From: Sorangium cellulosum
GTDB taxonomy: Bacteria; Myxococcota_A; Polyangia; Polyangiales; Polyangiaceae
NCBI RefSeq assembly: GCF_002950945.1
Contig: NZ_CP012673.1
Coordinates: 5,145,001 to 5,209,000, forward strand
DNA length: 64,000 bases
Direction: 5' to 3'
Part shown: in pieces, positions 42,343 through 51,125 of the stretch
Position numbering within the stretch: position 1 is the stretch's first letter
Layout: each line of letters starts with the position of its first letter
Made by a program: the position numbers and the translations under genes
The notes under the pieces: generated by a model
What the model saw: only the letters and a program-made list of their open reading frames with translations
What the model was told of the DNA's origin: nothing
Database searches by the model: none

Positions 42343-45300
42343 CTCTGCTCCTCCATGGTCAGGTTCGTCTCTGGACCGCCCCCGGCGCCGAGCAGCCACC
42401 GCGCGAGGCCCGCGAGCCAGCGCCCCTCGGGGTCGGCGCCCGCCACCGGCCGTCCCGCGCGTGCGCCCTCGATCAGCCGTCGCGTCGCCTCGGAGCGGTA
42501 CGACGTCTGCGCGTCCAGCGCGGCGAGCAGCGTGGCGCGCTCGGCGCCCGCGCCGGTGCGCGCCGCCCACGCGTCCGCGCGGGCCGCGAACGCGGCGTCC
42601 GGCGCGGCGGGCCGCTCGTGCAGCGGCCCTGGCCCGAGGTGGTTGATCGCGTCGATCACCGCCTGCTTGCGCTCCTTCAAGGGGAGCTCGCGCAGCTCTT
42701 CCGGGAGCACCGGGCGGCCGATCCAGAACTCCTGGCGCCCGAGGCCCACGGGGAACTCGATCCGGCGCGGGAGCTCCTCGGCCGGGAGGCCGCCGACGAA
42801 CCGGACCGGCACGATCGGGGCAGAGGCCGAGAGCGCCATGTCGATGAACGCCGAGCTCATCTTGATCACGGGCTTCCGGCACGAGAGCGCGCGTGTGCCC
42901 TCGACGTGCACCATCACGCTCTTGCCCCGCTCCGCCATGTCGCGCGCGAGGTCGCCGACGATCCGCACCAGGGAGTCTCGGTCCTCGCGATCGAAGAACG
43001 TGATGAGGCCCGGATCGGTGATCCCCGGGTACGCGAAGCTCTGCCGGATGAGCTCTCCTATCCACGAGCCCTTGTGCTCGGCCTTCGCGAGCGTGACCGT
43101 CGAGACGCCGGAGAGGGCCGAGACGATCACCGAGAAGAGGAGAGACTCGACGGCCACCTGGTGGTTCGCGACGTAAAGACAGCTCCGCCCGCGCACCCGG
43201 CCCCACGCCTCGGGATCCGCGATCACGACGTCGCTGACGAACCGCTCGATGAGGCCGTAATAGAGATCCTCGACGGGCCACGCGCCGACGCCGAACCACG
43301 CGCGCCAGTGCGCCTCGACGGGCGACAGGTCCATGGCCGGCGGGCGCGGCTCCGTGACGCGCACCGCGTGGCCGTCGCGCGCGACGCTCAGGAAGCGGCG
43401 GCGCAGCGGCCGCGCCGCCGTGGTGGCGCTCGCGAGATCGGCGGCCGGGCGCACCGCGCTCGGGTGCACGAGCGCGCGGTGCGCCACGTGGTCGCGCACG
43501 GCGACCTCGGCGAGGAGATCGCCGCCGGGCGCGGCGCCGTAGATCCGCTCCACGTTGCCGGGGAGCCAGTCGACCGGCTTCACGTCCTCGGGCGCGGCGA
43601 CGGTGCTCTCGCCCTCGCCGCGCGAGAGGCGTATCCCCGGAACGAACCGGCGATCGCGCAGGAATGCGAGCCGTTCGGCCCGGCTCGCTCGCGCGAACGG
43701 CCCCTTCGGCAGGAGGATCTCGACGAGCGTGAGCGCGGCGCGCACGGCGCCGTCCACGAGGAGCTGGACGTCGAACATCGGGAGCCGCGGCTCGCCGTCG
43801 AAGCCGGCGAAGCGGACCTCCACCCGCGCCTCCCCCGACACGGGCACCTCCCCGAAGAGGCGGAGGGACCGGACGCGGTAGGGATAGCCGACGTGATCTT
43901 CCGGGATGTCTCTGGACCAGCGCGCGAGCTCGTCGTGCGGGATCGCGTGGGTGAGCGCGTCGAGGAGCCCCTGGTGCAGCGCGCCGCGCGGGACGCCGCG
44001 CTCCGTCGCGTCGAGGATCGCGGACGCCCCGCTCGCGCCGACGCGCAAGGACCGCAACATCCGGAACGACGGGCCGTGGAACAGCGCCCCGGAGGTGTAC
44101 GGATCTTCCGCGTCGTGGAGGTCGCGGAGCGGCGGGAAGGGGGCAGGTGGAGACGGGAACCGGGCGCCGAGGCGCACGAGCCCCGTGGCGACGGGCTCGA
44201 AGCGCGACAGCGCGGCGTCGCGCGCCTCCCGGAAGCCGAGGAGGGTGACGTGCCGCGAGCCGTCGCGCTCGCTCACCTCGGCGCGCAGGCGCACGGGGCC
44301 GCCGGGGAACGGCAGCCACCGTCGCACCTGGACCTCGGCGATCTCGAGGACGTGCTGCTCGGTTCCACGCTCGGTTCCACGCACGATTCCACGCGCCGCG
44401 GCGCCCGCCATGCGATCCAGCATCGACATCATGGGCAGCGCCGGCATCGTCCACGTCGGCCGGTGGTCGCCGAGCCACGTGTCCACCTCGGGATCGAGGA
44501 TCTCCTCGAGCGCCTCCTGCGCCGGGCCCGCGCCGCCAGGCACGATGCGCATCGCGAGCTGGCGGACATGGTAGATGCGCTTGCCGTCCACCCACAGGGA
44601 GCCCTCGGCGACGGCGAACGGGCCCCGCCCGTCCTCTCCGACCTCAAGGAGGTCGATCTCGGTGGTGATGCGGCGGTTCGACGGGACGACCTGACCGCGA
44701 TACTTCCAGGTCGACGGACGGCCCACCGCGATGGGCTCGAACCGGGCGCCCGGCACCCCGTCGCCCATCCTCCGCTCGATCATCACGAACTGCAGGAGCT
44801 GGACGAGCGCCTCGACGCCGAGTGATCCGGGCTGCACGGGGTCCTGGAAGAAGTGGGCCTTGAAGAACCAGTCGCCGGGATCGACGTCCTTCTCGCCGCG
44901 CGCCCAGCCGAGCCCGCTCTTGCCGCCCTCCGGCGCCCAGGCCGTGATCCGGTCGAGCATGCAGAGCATCGGCCCGGGGAGCCGGGGCGCTCCTTCGAAG
45001 TACCGCGCCGGCCGGCGCCGGAGATCGAGCAGGAACGGCGACTCCGCGCGGATGCGCGCCAGGTCCTCGGCGGCGGCGGGCAGCCCCGCCTGGTTCGCGA
45101 AGGACTCCCTGGGGAAGAACCCGAAGACGGTGTTCATCCGGTACACGGCCGTCTCCCCGACGGAGCACTCGACCTCGAACGACTCGATGATCATCCCGGC
45201 CGAGCGCGAGATGTCCACGATCTTCACCCGCGTGCGCAGCGCGCCCGCGCCCGGGGGGAGCTCGGCGAGCAGCGTCCCCGTCCCGTCGAGGTTGCGGAAC

Positions 45301-48300
45301 AGGAGATCGGTGTCGGTCGTGAGCGCGCTGCCGATGTAGCTCGCGAGCCACCCGCACGGCTGGAGCGCGGCCTCCATGAGCACGCAGAACGGCATGGTGG
45401 CGTGCCCGTTCTCGTCGAAGTACCAGGCTCCCGCGGGGATGTCGTACTCCGCTTCGATCGTGACGCCCGCGCGGAGCTGCCCCGGGGGCGCGTCCACGCG
45501 CGTGATCCGCGACATGAAGTGGTACGGCGGGCCGGGGAGGCGCGCGACGCTGCGCGGGCCGTCGAACCGCGCGTACTGGGGGCCGAACGCCGCGGAGGGG
45601 CGCCCCCACGCGCACGCGAGGAGAGAGCGGTAATCGAAGGAGAACCCCTCGTGCGACGCCGCGGGCCTCGGCGGGGCCCACCCGCGGAGGCCCCCGAGGC
45701 GGCGCAGGTCCATCGCGCGGTGCGCCGGATCCGCGCCGGCGGGGACCGGGAGCCGCTGCCAGTCGTCCAGCGGCCAGTCGGGGACGAGCTTCAGCCCCAC
45801 GCGACGCGCATGGAACGCCTTCAGGCCATCCACGGTGCAGAGGAGGTCGGCGTACACCGTGGGCACCGGCCCCGCGATGACCTCGTCGACGAAGACCTCG
45901 TAGACGAGCCGCTTCGACGCCGGGGTCACCTGGCCGCGGCAGCGCATCGCGATCGGGTGATCGGGGACCGGCTCGAAGCGCCACCCGTCGCGCTCGATCG
46001 CGAAGCCCATCGCCGCGAGATAGAAGGACATCGCCTGCACGCAGCCCTCGAACATGAGCGTGCCGGGCATGCAGGGGTCGCCGAGGAAATGGCCGGCGAA
46101 GTACCAGTCGTCCGGCGCGACCTCCGCCTCCGCGCGGAGGTAGCCGCGCCGCCACGGGCCGCCGCGCGGATCGAAGTCGGTGACCTCGCGGAGGAGGAGC
46201 ATCGGCCCCGCCTGGATGCGCGGCGTGCGCACGTGCGCGCGGGTCCGCTCGTAGCCCGGCCCGAAGCAGTCGGCGGCGCGCCCGTCCGCGTACGCGCGGA
46301 CGTCGGCCTCGGAGAACGACCGCTTCGTGCACGCGACGGCGGGCGGATCGAGCCGGCCTGAGGCGGCGTGCTCCGCCGTGGCGGCATCCCACAGGACGCC
46401 GCCCGACGCCGCGAGCTCCTCGTCCGTGAAGAAGCCCGCCTGACCGCTCCGCACGGAGAGGCGCAGCGCGCCGCCGATACGACAGCCGTAGTGGAAGAAG
46501 AAGAGCCGGATGTCGTCCTGCTTCGCGTGCGCGTCGACGTGGATGTCGTACACGAGGGTATCGCCGGGCCTCGGGAGCTCGCCATGGTAGGTGAGCTCGC
46601 AGCCGAGCAACCGGTACACGCGCTCGCCGCGGTTCAGCCGATCGACGCCGAGCCACGAGACGAGGAGGAGATCCGCCTGGCCCGCCTCGATCATGATCCC
46701 GGCGGGCATGCGGCCCTCGTGCAGGTACCAGCTCTCGTCCGTGACGTCCGTCTCGGTCCAGAGCGCGCCGGTGCCGAGGGAGAGCGGCGCGGCGTCGATC
46801 CCGGTCACGCGATCGGCGAGCAGGAGCGGCGGCATCGGCATGCGGACCTGCCGGCGGAAGCCGTCCTGATCCGCGAACGCGGGGCCGAACACCCGGGAGA
46901 TCTGCCCGGAAGCGAGGAGCTCCAGCTGCGCGCGATCGAGCTTCGGTCCAGGCAGGCGCTGCCCTTCCCCGCCCCGCGCGGCCCTCCCGCTCCCCTCGCC
47001 CGCGATCTCGGGACAGGGCGCCGCAGGCGGCGAGCGCTCCTCGACGACGGGGACGGGCGGGAGGGGGCTCTCTGGGGCCGCCGTGCGCCCGTACGTGTTC
47101 ATGAACCCCGCCAGCAGGCTCTGCTGGAGGGCGAGGAACCGGGTGTGCGCGGCGGCGTGTGTCTCGAGGAACGCCTGATGAAGCGCGCCGAGGCGCGCGC
47201 GGTGCTCCGCCGCGCGGGTGACGAGCTCGATGACGGGCGAGCTCGACGAGATCGCTGGCGGCGGCGGAGAGATCGGCGCTGGAGCCGCCGCTGGTGCTGG
47301 TGCTGGTGCTGGTGCTGACGCGGGCGCAGGCGCTGGCGCCGCAAGCGCGGGCGTCGCCGCGGGCGCTGGCGCCGCCGGCGCGCCGTCGAGCACCGGCACG
47401 AGCCGGGGCGCGAGGGGCATCCGCTGCACGGAAAGCTCGAGGGCCGGCAGGCGGATCTCCGGCGGATGAGCCGGGACCTTCAGCGCGGCGCCCTGCGGTC
47501 GGGCCGGCCTCCCGGCCGCGGCGAGCGCCCACTCGAGCGCGCCTTGGTCCACGGGAACCCCCGCCGCGACGAGCCACGCCGCCGCGTTCGCCAGCTGCCG
47601 CACGCCGCTCCGGCCCGCCACGTCGAGCGGCACGGCGACGTGGTCGCGGTCCCCGAGGATCCGCTGGATCCACCCGCTGCACAGCCCGCGCGGCCCGTGC
47701 TCCAGGAAGACGCGCACGCCGTCGGCCCAGGCCTGCTCGATCACCCTCGGGAAATCGAGCGTCCCGAGCGCCTGCGCCGTGATCGCCTCGGCCGCGGCGT
47801 CGGACGTCGCCCGGAACGCCGCCGCCCGCCCCGCCGAGTAGTGGCGCACGCCGGGCACCTCCCACGTCGGGCGGTGGTGCAGATCGTACCACGCCCGGCG
47901 GATCTCCTCGATCTCGGGGCAGTGCGCCATCATCTCGTAGCCGAGCGGCATCGCGCGGCCGCGCCCGAGCTTCCCGAGCACCCGCGCGCACGCGGACGCC
48001 TCGCCGCCGATCGCGCAGTCGTCCCTCGTGTTCACGATCGTGAGGTGCACGAGCGGCTCGCCGCGCAGCGCCTCGCGCACCTCCTCCACGGGCGCGGCCA
48101 CGCTCCACGCCTCCCACCGCCGGGCCCCGTCGCCCCCGATCTTCCGCCAGGCGCGGCGCGCGGCCGCGAACTCGCCGACGAGCTCGCTCCTGAACACCGC
48201 GCTCTCCGAGCAGTCCCGGATCATCGCGTCGAGGTCTCGCCACGCGCCCGTCGCGAAGAGCGCGTTGCTCTCGCCGGACGAGTAGCCGATCGTCGCGTCC

Positions 48301-51125
48301 GGCGAGAGCCCGAGCACCCGGCGCGAGACCTCGGCGTGGAGCTGGCAGAGGAACGCGCTCGCCCAGAGCTGATCGAGCGGGTGCCCCGGCTCCGCGGGCG
48401 GATCGAAGATCCACCGGGTCGCCGCGTCCATGGACGTGAACCGCTCGCCGAGGCGCGCCACGGCGTTCGGCATCGCCAGCGCGAGCTCGCGCCCCATGCC
48501 CGCGTACGACGCCGCGGCCCCCGTGAACACGAACGCGAGCTGGCCGCCGGCCCGCGTGTCCCGGTACGCGACGCCCTCGGGCGCGGGGCCGCCCGCCTCG
48601 AGGTGCCGCCGCGCCGCGGCCGCGCGCGCGGCGCGCTCCTCCGCGCTCGCGGCCGCGATCACGAGCCGGGCCGGCCCGTCGCCCGACGTGCGCCCCTCCG
48701 CGAGCGCGCGCAGCACGGACGCGCGATCCGCGCCCCCGTACACGAACAGGCGCGGCGGCGCCTCGAAGCAGAGCGGCGCCGCCGGCCCGCACGCCGACAG
48801 CCGCACCGACACGTCCGCGCCCCCGAGCGCCCGCGTCCTCGCCTGCGCGGTGCGCGCGCCGAACCAGGGAACCGCCCCGCGCGCCGCCCCACGCCCAGAG
48901 GAGGGGCGCGCGGCGTGGTGCACGCTCCACGCCGCCGCGGCCACGCGCAAGAGGCCCGAGGCCGCGTGCGCCGCGCCGCCCGCGAACGGATCGACGGCGC
49001 CGTCGCCGTCGCCGAGGCGCAGCGCGGGCGCGCCCTCCTCGTCGAGCGCGGCGAGCACCGGGTCGCCGTCGCGCCGCGCGTCGTCGAGGCGCTTGAGCAC
49101 GAGCGCCACCGCCGCGTCGCCCGGCGCCGCGTCGCGCCCGAGCCCCGACAGCGCCGCGCGGTGCACCGGCTCGTCCGACAGGTCCACGGCCCCCACGATG
49201 GCCGCGTCGATCTCGCCCTCGCGCAGCGCGCGCGCCGCGATCTCGAGCGCGATCACGCCGGACGCCTCCTCCGCGGAGACCGTGTACCCCGGCCCCGCGA
49301 GATCGAGCTGGCTGCTGATCCGGTTCGCCGGGATGTTCGGCATGGCGCCGACGACGCCGGCCGCCGTGAGCCGCGGCTGCACCGCGTCGCGCGCCCGCCC
49401 GAGCCAGCCCGGAGGCGCCGGGCAGCCCGCGCGCGCGGACCACACGTCCGCGAGATCCGCCAGGCGCCAGCGCAGGCCGTACCGCGCGACCTCGGGGTCG
49501 CACCCCATGCCGACGAGCACGCTGGTCCGCTCGCGCGGCAGGGCGATGCCCGCGGCGGCCTCGCGCGCGGCCTCGAGCACGAGCAGCTGCTGGGGCAGCG
49601 CCTGCTCGAGGTCGCGCGGCGGGAAGCGCAGCCCGCCCTGCGCGACGGCCACCTCCGCGCGCCGGGGCCCCGAGGGCGCGCCGCCGAGCGCGGCGCGCGC
49701 CGCCTCGGGCGCGCCGTCAGCGTCGCCGAGCATCGCGCCGATCCCGACGATGGCCACCGTGGGCCTCGGCCGCGCGGGCACGAACGACCTCGCGGCGAGC
49801 CCCGGGGCCTCCTGCGAGACGAGCAGGTGCGCGTTGTTCCCGCCGAACCCGAACGCGCTGACGGCCGCGACGCGCGGGCGGTCCGACGGCCACGGCTCCG
49901 CCTCCGCGAGCAGGCGGAAGGGCGAGCCGCGGAGCGCCTCGATCGGCGCGTCCGCGTGCAGCATCGGGGGCCGCACGCCGGCCTCGAACGCGCCGAGCAC
50001 CTTGAGGAGGCCCGCGGCGCCGGCGACCGTGATCAGGTGCCCGAGGTTCGACTTCAGCGAGCCGATCGGGACGTCGCGCTGCCCCTCGAAGACCGCCGCC
50101 GTCGATCGCACCTCGGTCGCGTCCCCCACCGGCGTGCCGGTCGCGTGGCACTCCAGGAGCGAGACGTCCGCCGGCGCGAGGCCCGCCATGGCGTAGGCGA
50201 GGCGCATCGCGCGGACCTGGCCCTCCTCCGAGGGCGAGAGGAGCCCCCGGCCGCGGCCGTCGTTCGAGAGCCCGACCCCCCGGATCACGCCGAGGATGCG
50301 GTCGTTCGCCGCGCGCGCGTCGGCGAGGCGCTTCAGCGCGACGACCGCCGCGCCCTCGGCCGGGACGAGCCCGTCCGCGTCGCGGTGGAACGGGCGGCTC
50401 CTCCCGGAGCGGCTCATCGCGGCGAGCGCGCAGAACCCGACGCGCAAGAACAGCGGGTCTGCGCCGTTCACGGCCCCCGCGAGCATCAGGTCGGCCGTGC
50501 GATCGTGCAGCCTGTCGCAGGCGAGCTTGATCGCGTAGAGGGACGACGCGCACGCCGCGTCGAGCGCGAAGCCGCCCGCGCCGAGGCCGAGCGCCTCGGC
50601 GGCGAGCTGCGCGGGCAGCCCCGACACGAAGCGGCTGCGCGGGTCCGGGCGCTCGCCCCCCGTGACCGCGCGCGCGGCCCCGCGGAGCGCCTCTCCCTGG
50701 GCGTCGAGCCAGACGCTCTCCGCGTAGCGCGCCATCGTCGGCGTCGGGAAGGAGAGGTTCCCGAGCACGAGGCCCGCGCGCGGCGACGCGCGCTCGTGGC
50801 CCACGGGGCGCAGCGCCTCGCGCGCCGCGTGGAGCACCCACCGGAACGACGCGTCGAGCGCGCGCGCGACGTCCGCGCCGATCCGGAGCCCGGCCGCGTC
50901 GAGCGCGGGCTCGAAGCCCTCGACGTAACCGCCCGCGTCGCTCCACGCGCGATCGCCGGCCTGCTCCGGGGTCCCCAGCGCGTGCGCGGCCGAGAGCCGG
51001 AGGCGGCCCTCGGGCGCGCCGGTCACCGCGCTCCGCCGCGCGAGCACGGCCTCGTGGAGCGCGCGCGGCGAGAGCGCGCCGGGCAGGACGCAGCCTCGCC
51101 CGACGATCGCGATCGGCTCGAACAT
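42339..51125 (-). CDS. pfa3: PUFA synthase Pfa3 (KS-CLF-AT-DH repeats-AGPAT)
   Basis: 2928 residues. Order: ketosynthase (1-440; C192 in LDAACASSLYAI); chain-length factor (455-830) with the Cys replaced by Glu (VSAEEASG); acyltransferase (860-1150; GYSSGESN near 947); four hotdog dehydratase units (about 1400-2150) with FabA-like His H1679 in AGHFLGDPCMPG and H2091 in KAHFFQDPVQPG, the other two units lacking that motif; a further dehydratase-like stretch (about 2250-2560); and an AGPAT domain (about 2600-2850; VANHQVAVES with H2655, VEGTRALSC). In the first acyltransferase box Glu stands at the D of NH-x4-D. ATG 51125 overlaps the pfa2 stop by one base; the open frame to 52289 lies inside pfa2. 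Confidence 0.96.
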   Translation of the reverse strand: MFEPIAIVGRGCVLPGALSPRALHEAVLARRSAVTGAPEGRLRLSAAHALGTPEQAGDRAWSDAGGYVEGFEPALDAAGLRIGADVARALDASFRWVLHAAREALRPVGHERASPRAGLVLGNLSFPTPTMARYAESVWLDAQGEALRGAARAVTGGERPDPRSRFVSGLPAQLAAEALGLGAGGFALDAACASSLYAIKLACDRLHDRTADLMLAGAVNGADPLFLRVGFCALAAMSRSGRSRPFHRDADGLVPAEGAAVVALKRLADARAANDRILGVIRGVGLSNDGRGRGLLSPSEEGQVRAMRLAYAMAGLAPADVSLLECHATGTPVGDATEVRSTAAVFEGQRDVPIGSLKSNLGHLITVAGAAGLLKVLGAFEAGVRPPMLHADAPIEALRGSPFRLLAEAEPWPSDRPRVAAVSAFGFGGNNAHLLVSQEAPGLAARSFVPARPRPTVAIVGIGAMLGDADGAPEAARAALGGAPSGPRRAEVAVAQGGLRFPPRDLEQALPQQLLVLEAAREAAAGIALPRERTSVLVGMGCDPEVARYGLRWRLADLADVWSARAGCPAPPGWLGRARDAVQPRLTAAGVVGAMPNIPANRISSQLDLAGPGYTVSAEEASGVIALEIAARALREGEIDAAIVGAVDLSDEPVHRAALSGLGRDAAPGDAAVALVLKRLDDARRDGDPVLAALDEEGAPALRLGDGDGAVDPFAGGAAHAASGLLRVAAAAWSVHHAARPSSGRGAARGAVPWFGARTAQARTRALGGADVSVRLSACGPAAPLCFEAPPRLFVYGGADRASVLRALAEGRTSGDGPARLVIAAASAEERAARAAAARRHLEAGGPAPEGVAYRDTRAGGQLAFVFTGAAASYAGMGRELALAMPNAVARLGERFTSMDAATRWIFDPPAEPGHPLDQLWASAFLCQLHAEVSRRVLGLSPDATIGYSSGESNALFATGAWRDLDAMIRDCSESAVFRSELVGEFAAARRAWRKIGGDGARRWEAWSVAAPVEEVREALRGEPLVHLTIVNTRDDCAIGGEASACARVLGKLGRGRAMPLGYEMMAHCPEIEEIRRAWYDLHHRPTWEVPGVRHYSAGRAAAFRATSDAAAEAITAQALGTLDFPRVIEQAWADGVRVFLEHGPRGLCSGWIQRILGDRDHVAVPLDVAGRSGVRQLANAAAWLVAAGVPVDQGALEWALAAAGRPARPQGAALKVPAHPPEIRLPALELSVQRMPLAPRLVPVLDGAPAAPAPAATPALAAPAPAPASAPAPAPAPAAAPAPISPPPPAISSSSPVIELVTRAAEHRARLGALHQAFLETHAAAHTRFLALQQSLLAGFMNTYGRTAAPESPLPPVPVVEERSPPAAPCPEIAGEGSGRAARGGEGQRLPGPKLDRAQLELLASGQISRVFGPAFADQDGFRRQVRMPMPPLLLADRVTGIDAAPLSLGTGALWTETDVTDESWYLHEGRMPAGIMIEAGQADLLLVSWLGVDRLNRGERVYRLLGCELTYHGELPRPGDTLVYDIHVDAHAKQDDIRLFFFHYGCRIGGALRLSVRSGQAGFFTDEELAASGGVLWDAATAEHAASGRLDPPAVACTKRSFSEADVRAYADGRAADCFGPGYERTRAHVRTPRIQAGPMLLLREVTDFDPRGGPWRRGYLRAEAEVAPDDWYFAGHFLGDPCMPGTLMFEGCVQAMSFYLAAMGFAIERDGWRFEPVPDHPIAMRCRGQVTPASKRLVYEVFVDEVIAGPVPTVYADLLCTVDGLKAFHARRVGLKLVPDWPLDDWQRLPVPAGADPAHRAMDLRRLGGLRGWAPPRPAASHEGFSFDYRSLLACAWGRPSAAFGPQYARFDGPRSVARLPGPPYHFMSRITRVDAPPGQLRAGVTIEAEYDIPAGAWYFDENGHATMPFCVLMEAALQPCGWLASYIGSALTTDTDLLFRNLDGTGTLLAELPPGAGALRTRVKIVDISRSAGMIIESFEVECSVGETAVYRMNTVFGFFPRESFANQAGLPAAAEDLARIRAESPFLLDLRRRPARYFEGAPRLPGPMLCMLDRITAWAPEGGKSGLGWARGEKDVDPGDWFFKAHFFQDPVQPGSLGVEALVQLLQFVMIERRMGDGVPGARFEPIAVGRPSTWKYRGQVVPSNRRITTEIDLLEVGEDGRGPFAVAEGSLWVDGKRIYHVRQLAMRIVPGGAGPAQEALEEILDPEVDTWLGDHRPTWTMPALPMMSMLDRMAGAAARGIVRGTERGTEQHVLEIAEVQVRRWLPFPGGPVRLRAEVSERDGSRHVTLLGFREARDAALSRFEPVATGLVRLGARFPSPPAPFPPLRDLHDAEDPYTSGALFHGPSFRMLRSLRVGASGASAILDATERGVPRGALHQGLLDALTHAIPHDELARWSRDIPEDHVGYPYRVRSLRLFGEVPVSGEARVEVRFAGFDGEPRLPMFDVQLLVDGAVRAALTLVEILLPKGPFARASRAERLAFLRDRRFVPGIRLSRGEGESTVAAPEDVKPVDWLPGNVERIYGAAPGGDLLAEVAVRDHVAHRALVHPSAVRPAADLASATTAARPLRRRFLSVARDGHAVRVTEPRPPAMDLSPVEAHWRAWFGVGAWPVEDLYYGLIERFVSDVVIADPEAWGRVRGRSCLYVANHQVAVESLLFSVIVSALSGVSTVTLAKAEHKGSWIGELIRQSFAYPGITDPGLITFFDREDRDSLVRIVGDLARDMAERGKSVMVHVEGTRALSCRKPVIKMSSAFIDMALSASAPIVPVRFVGGLPAEELPRRIEFPVGLGRQEFWIGRPVLPEELRELPLKERKQAVIDAINHLGPGPLHERPAAPDAAFAARADAWAARTGAGAERATLLAALDAQTSYRSEATRRLIEGARAGRPVAGADPEGRWLAGLARWLLGAGGGPETNLTMEEQR

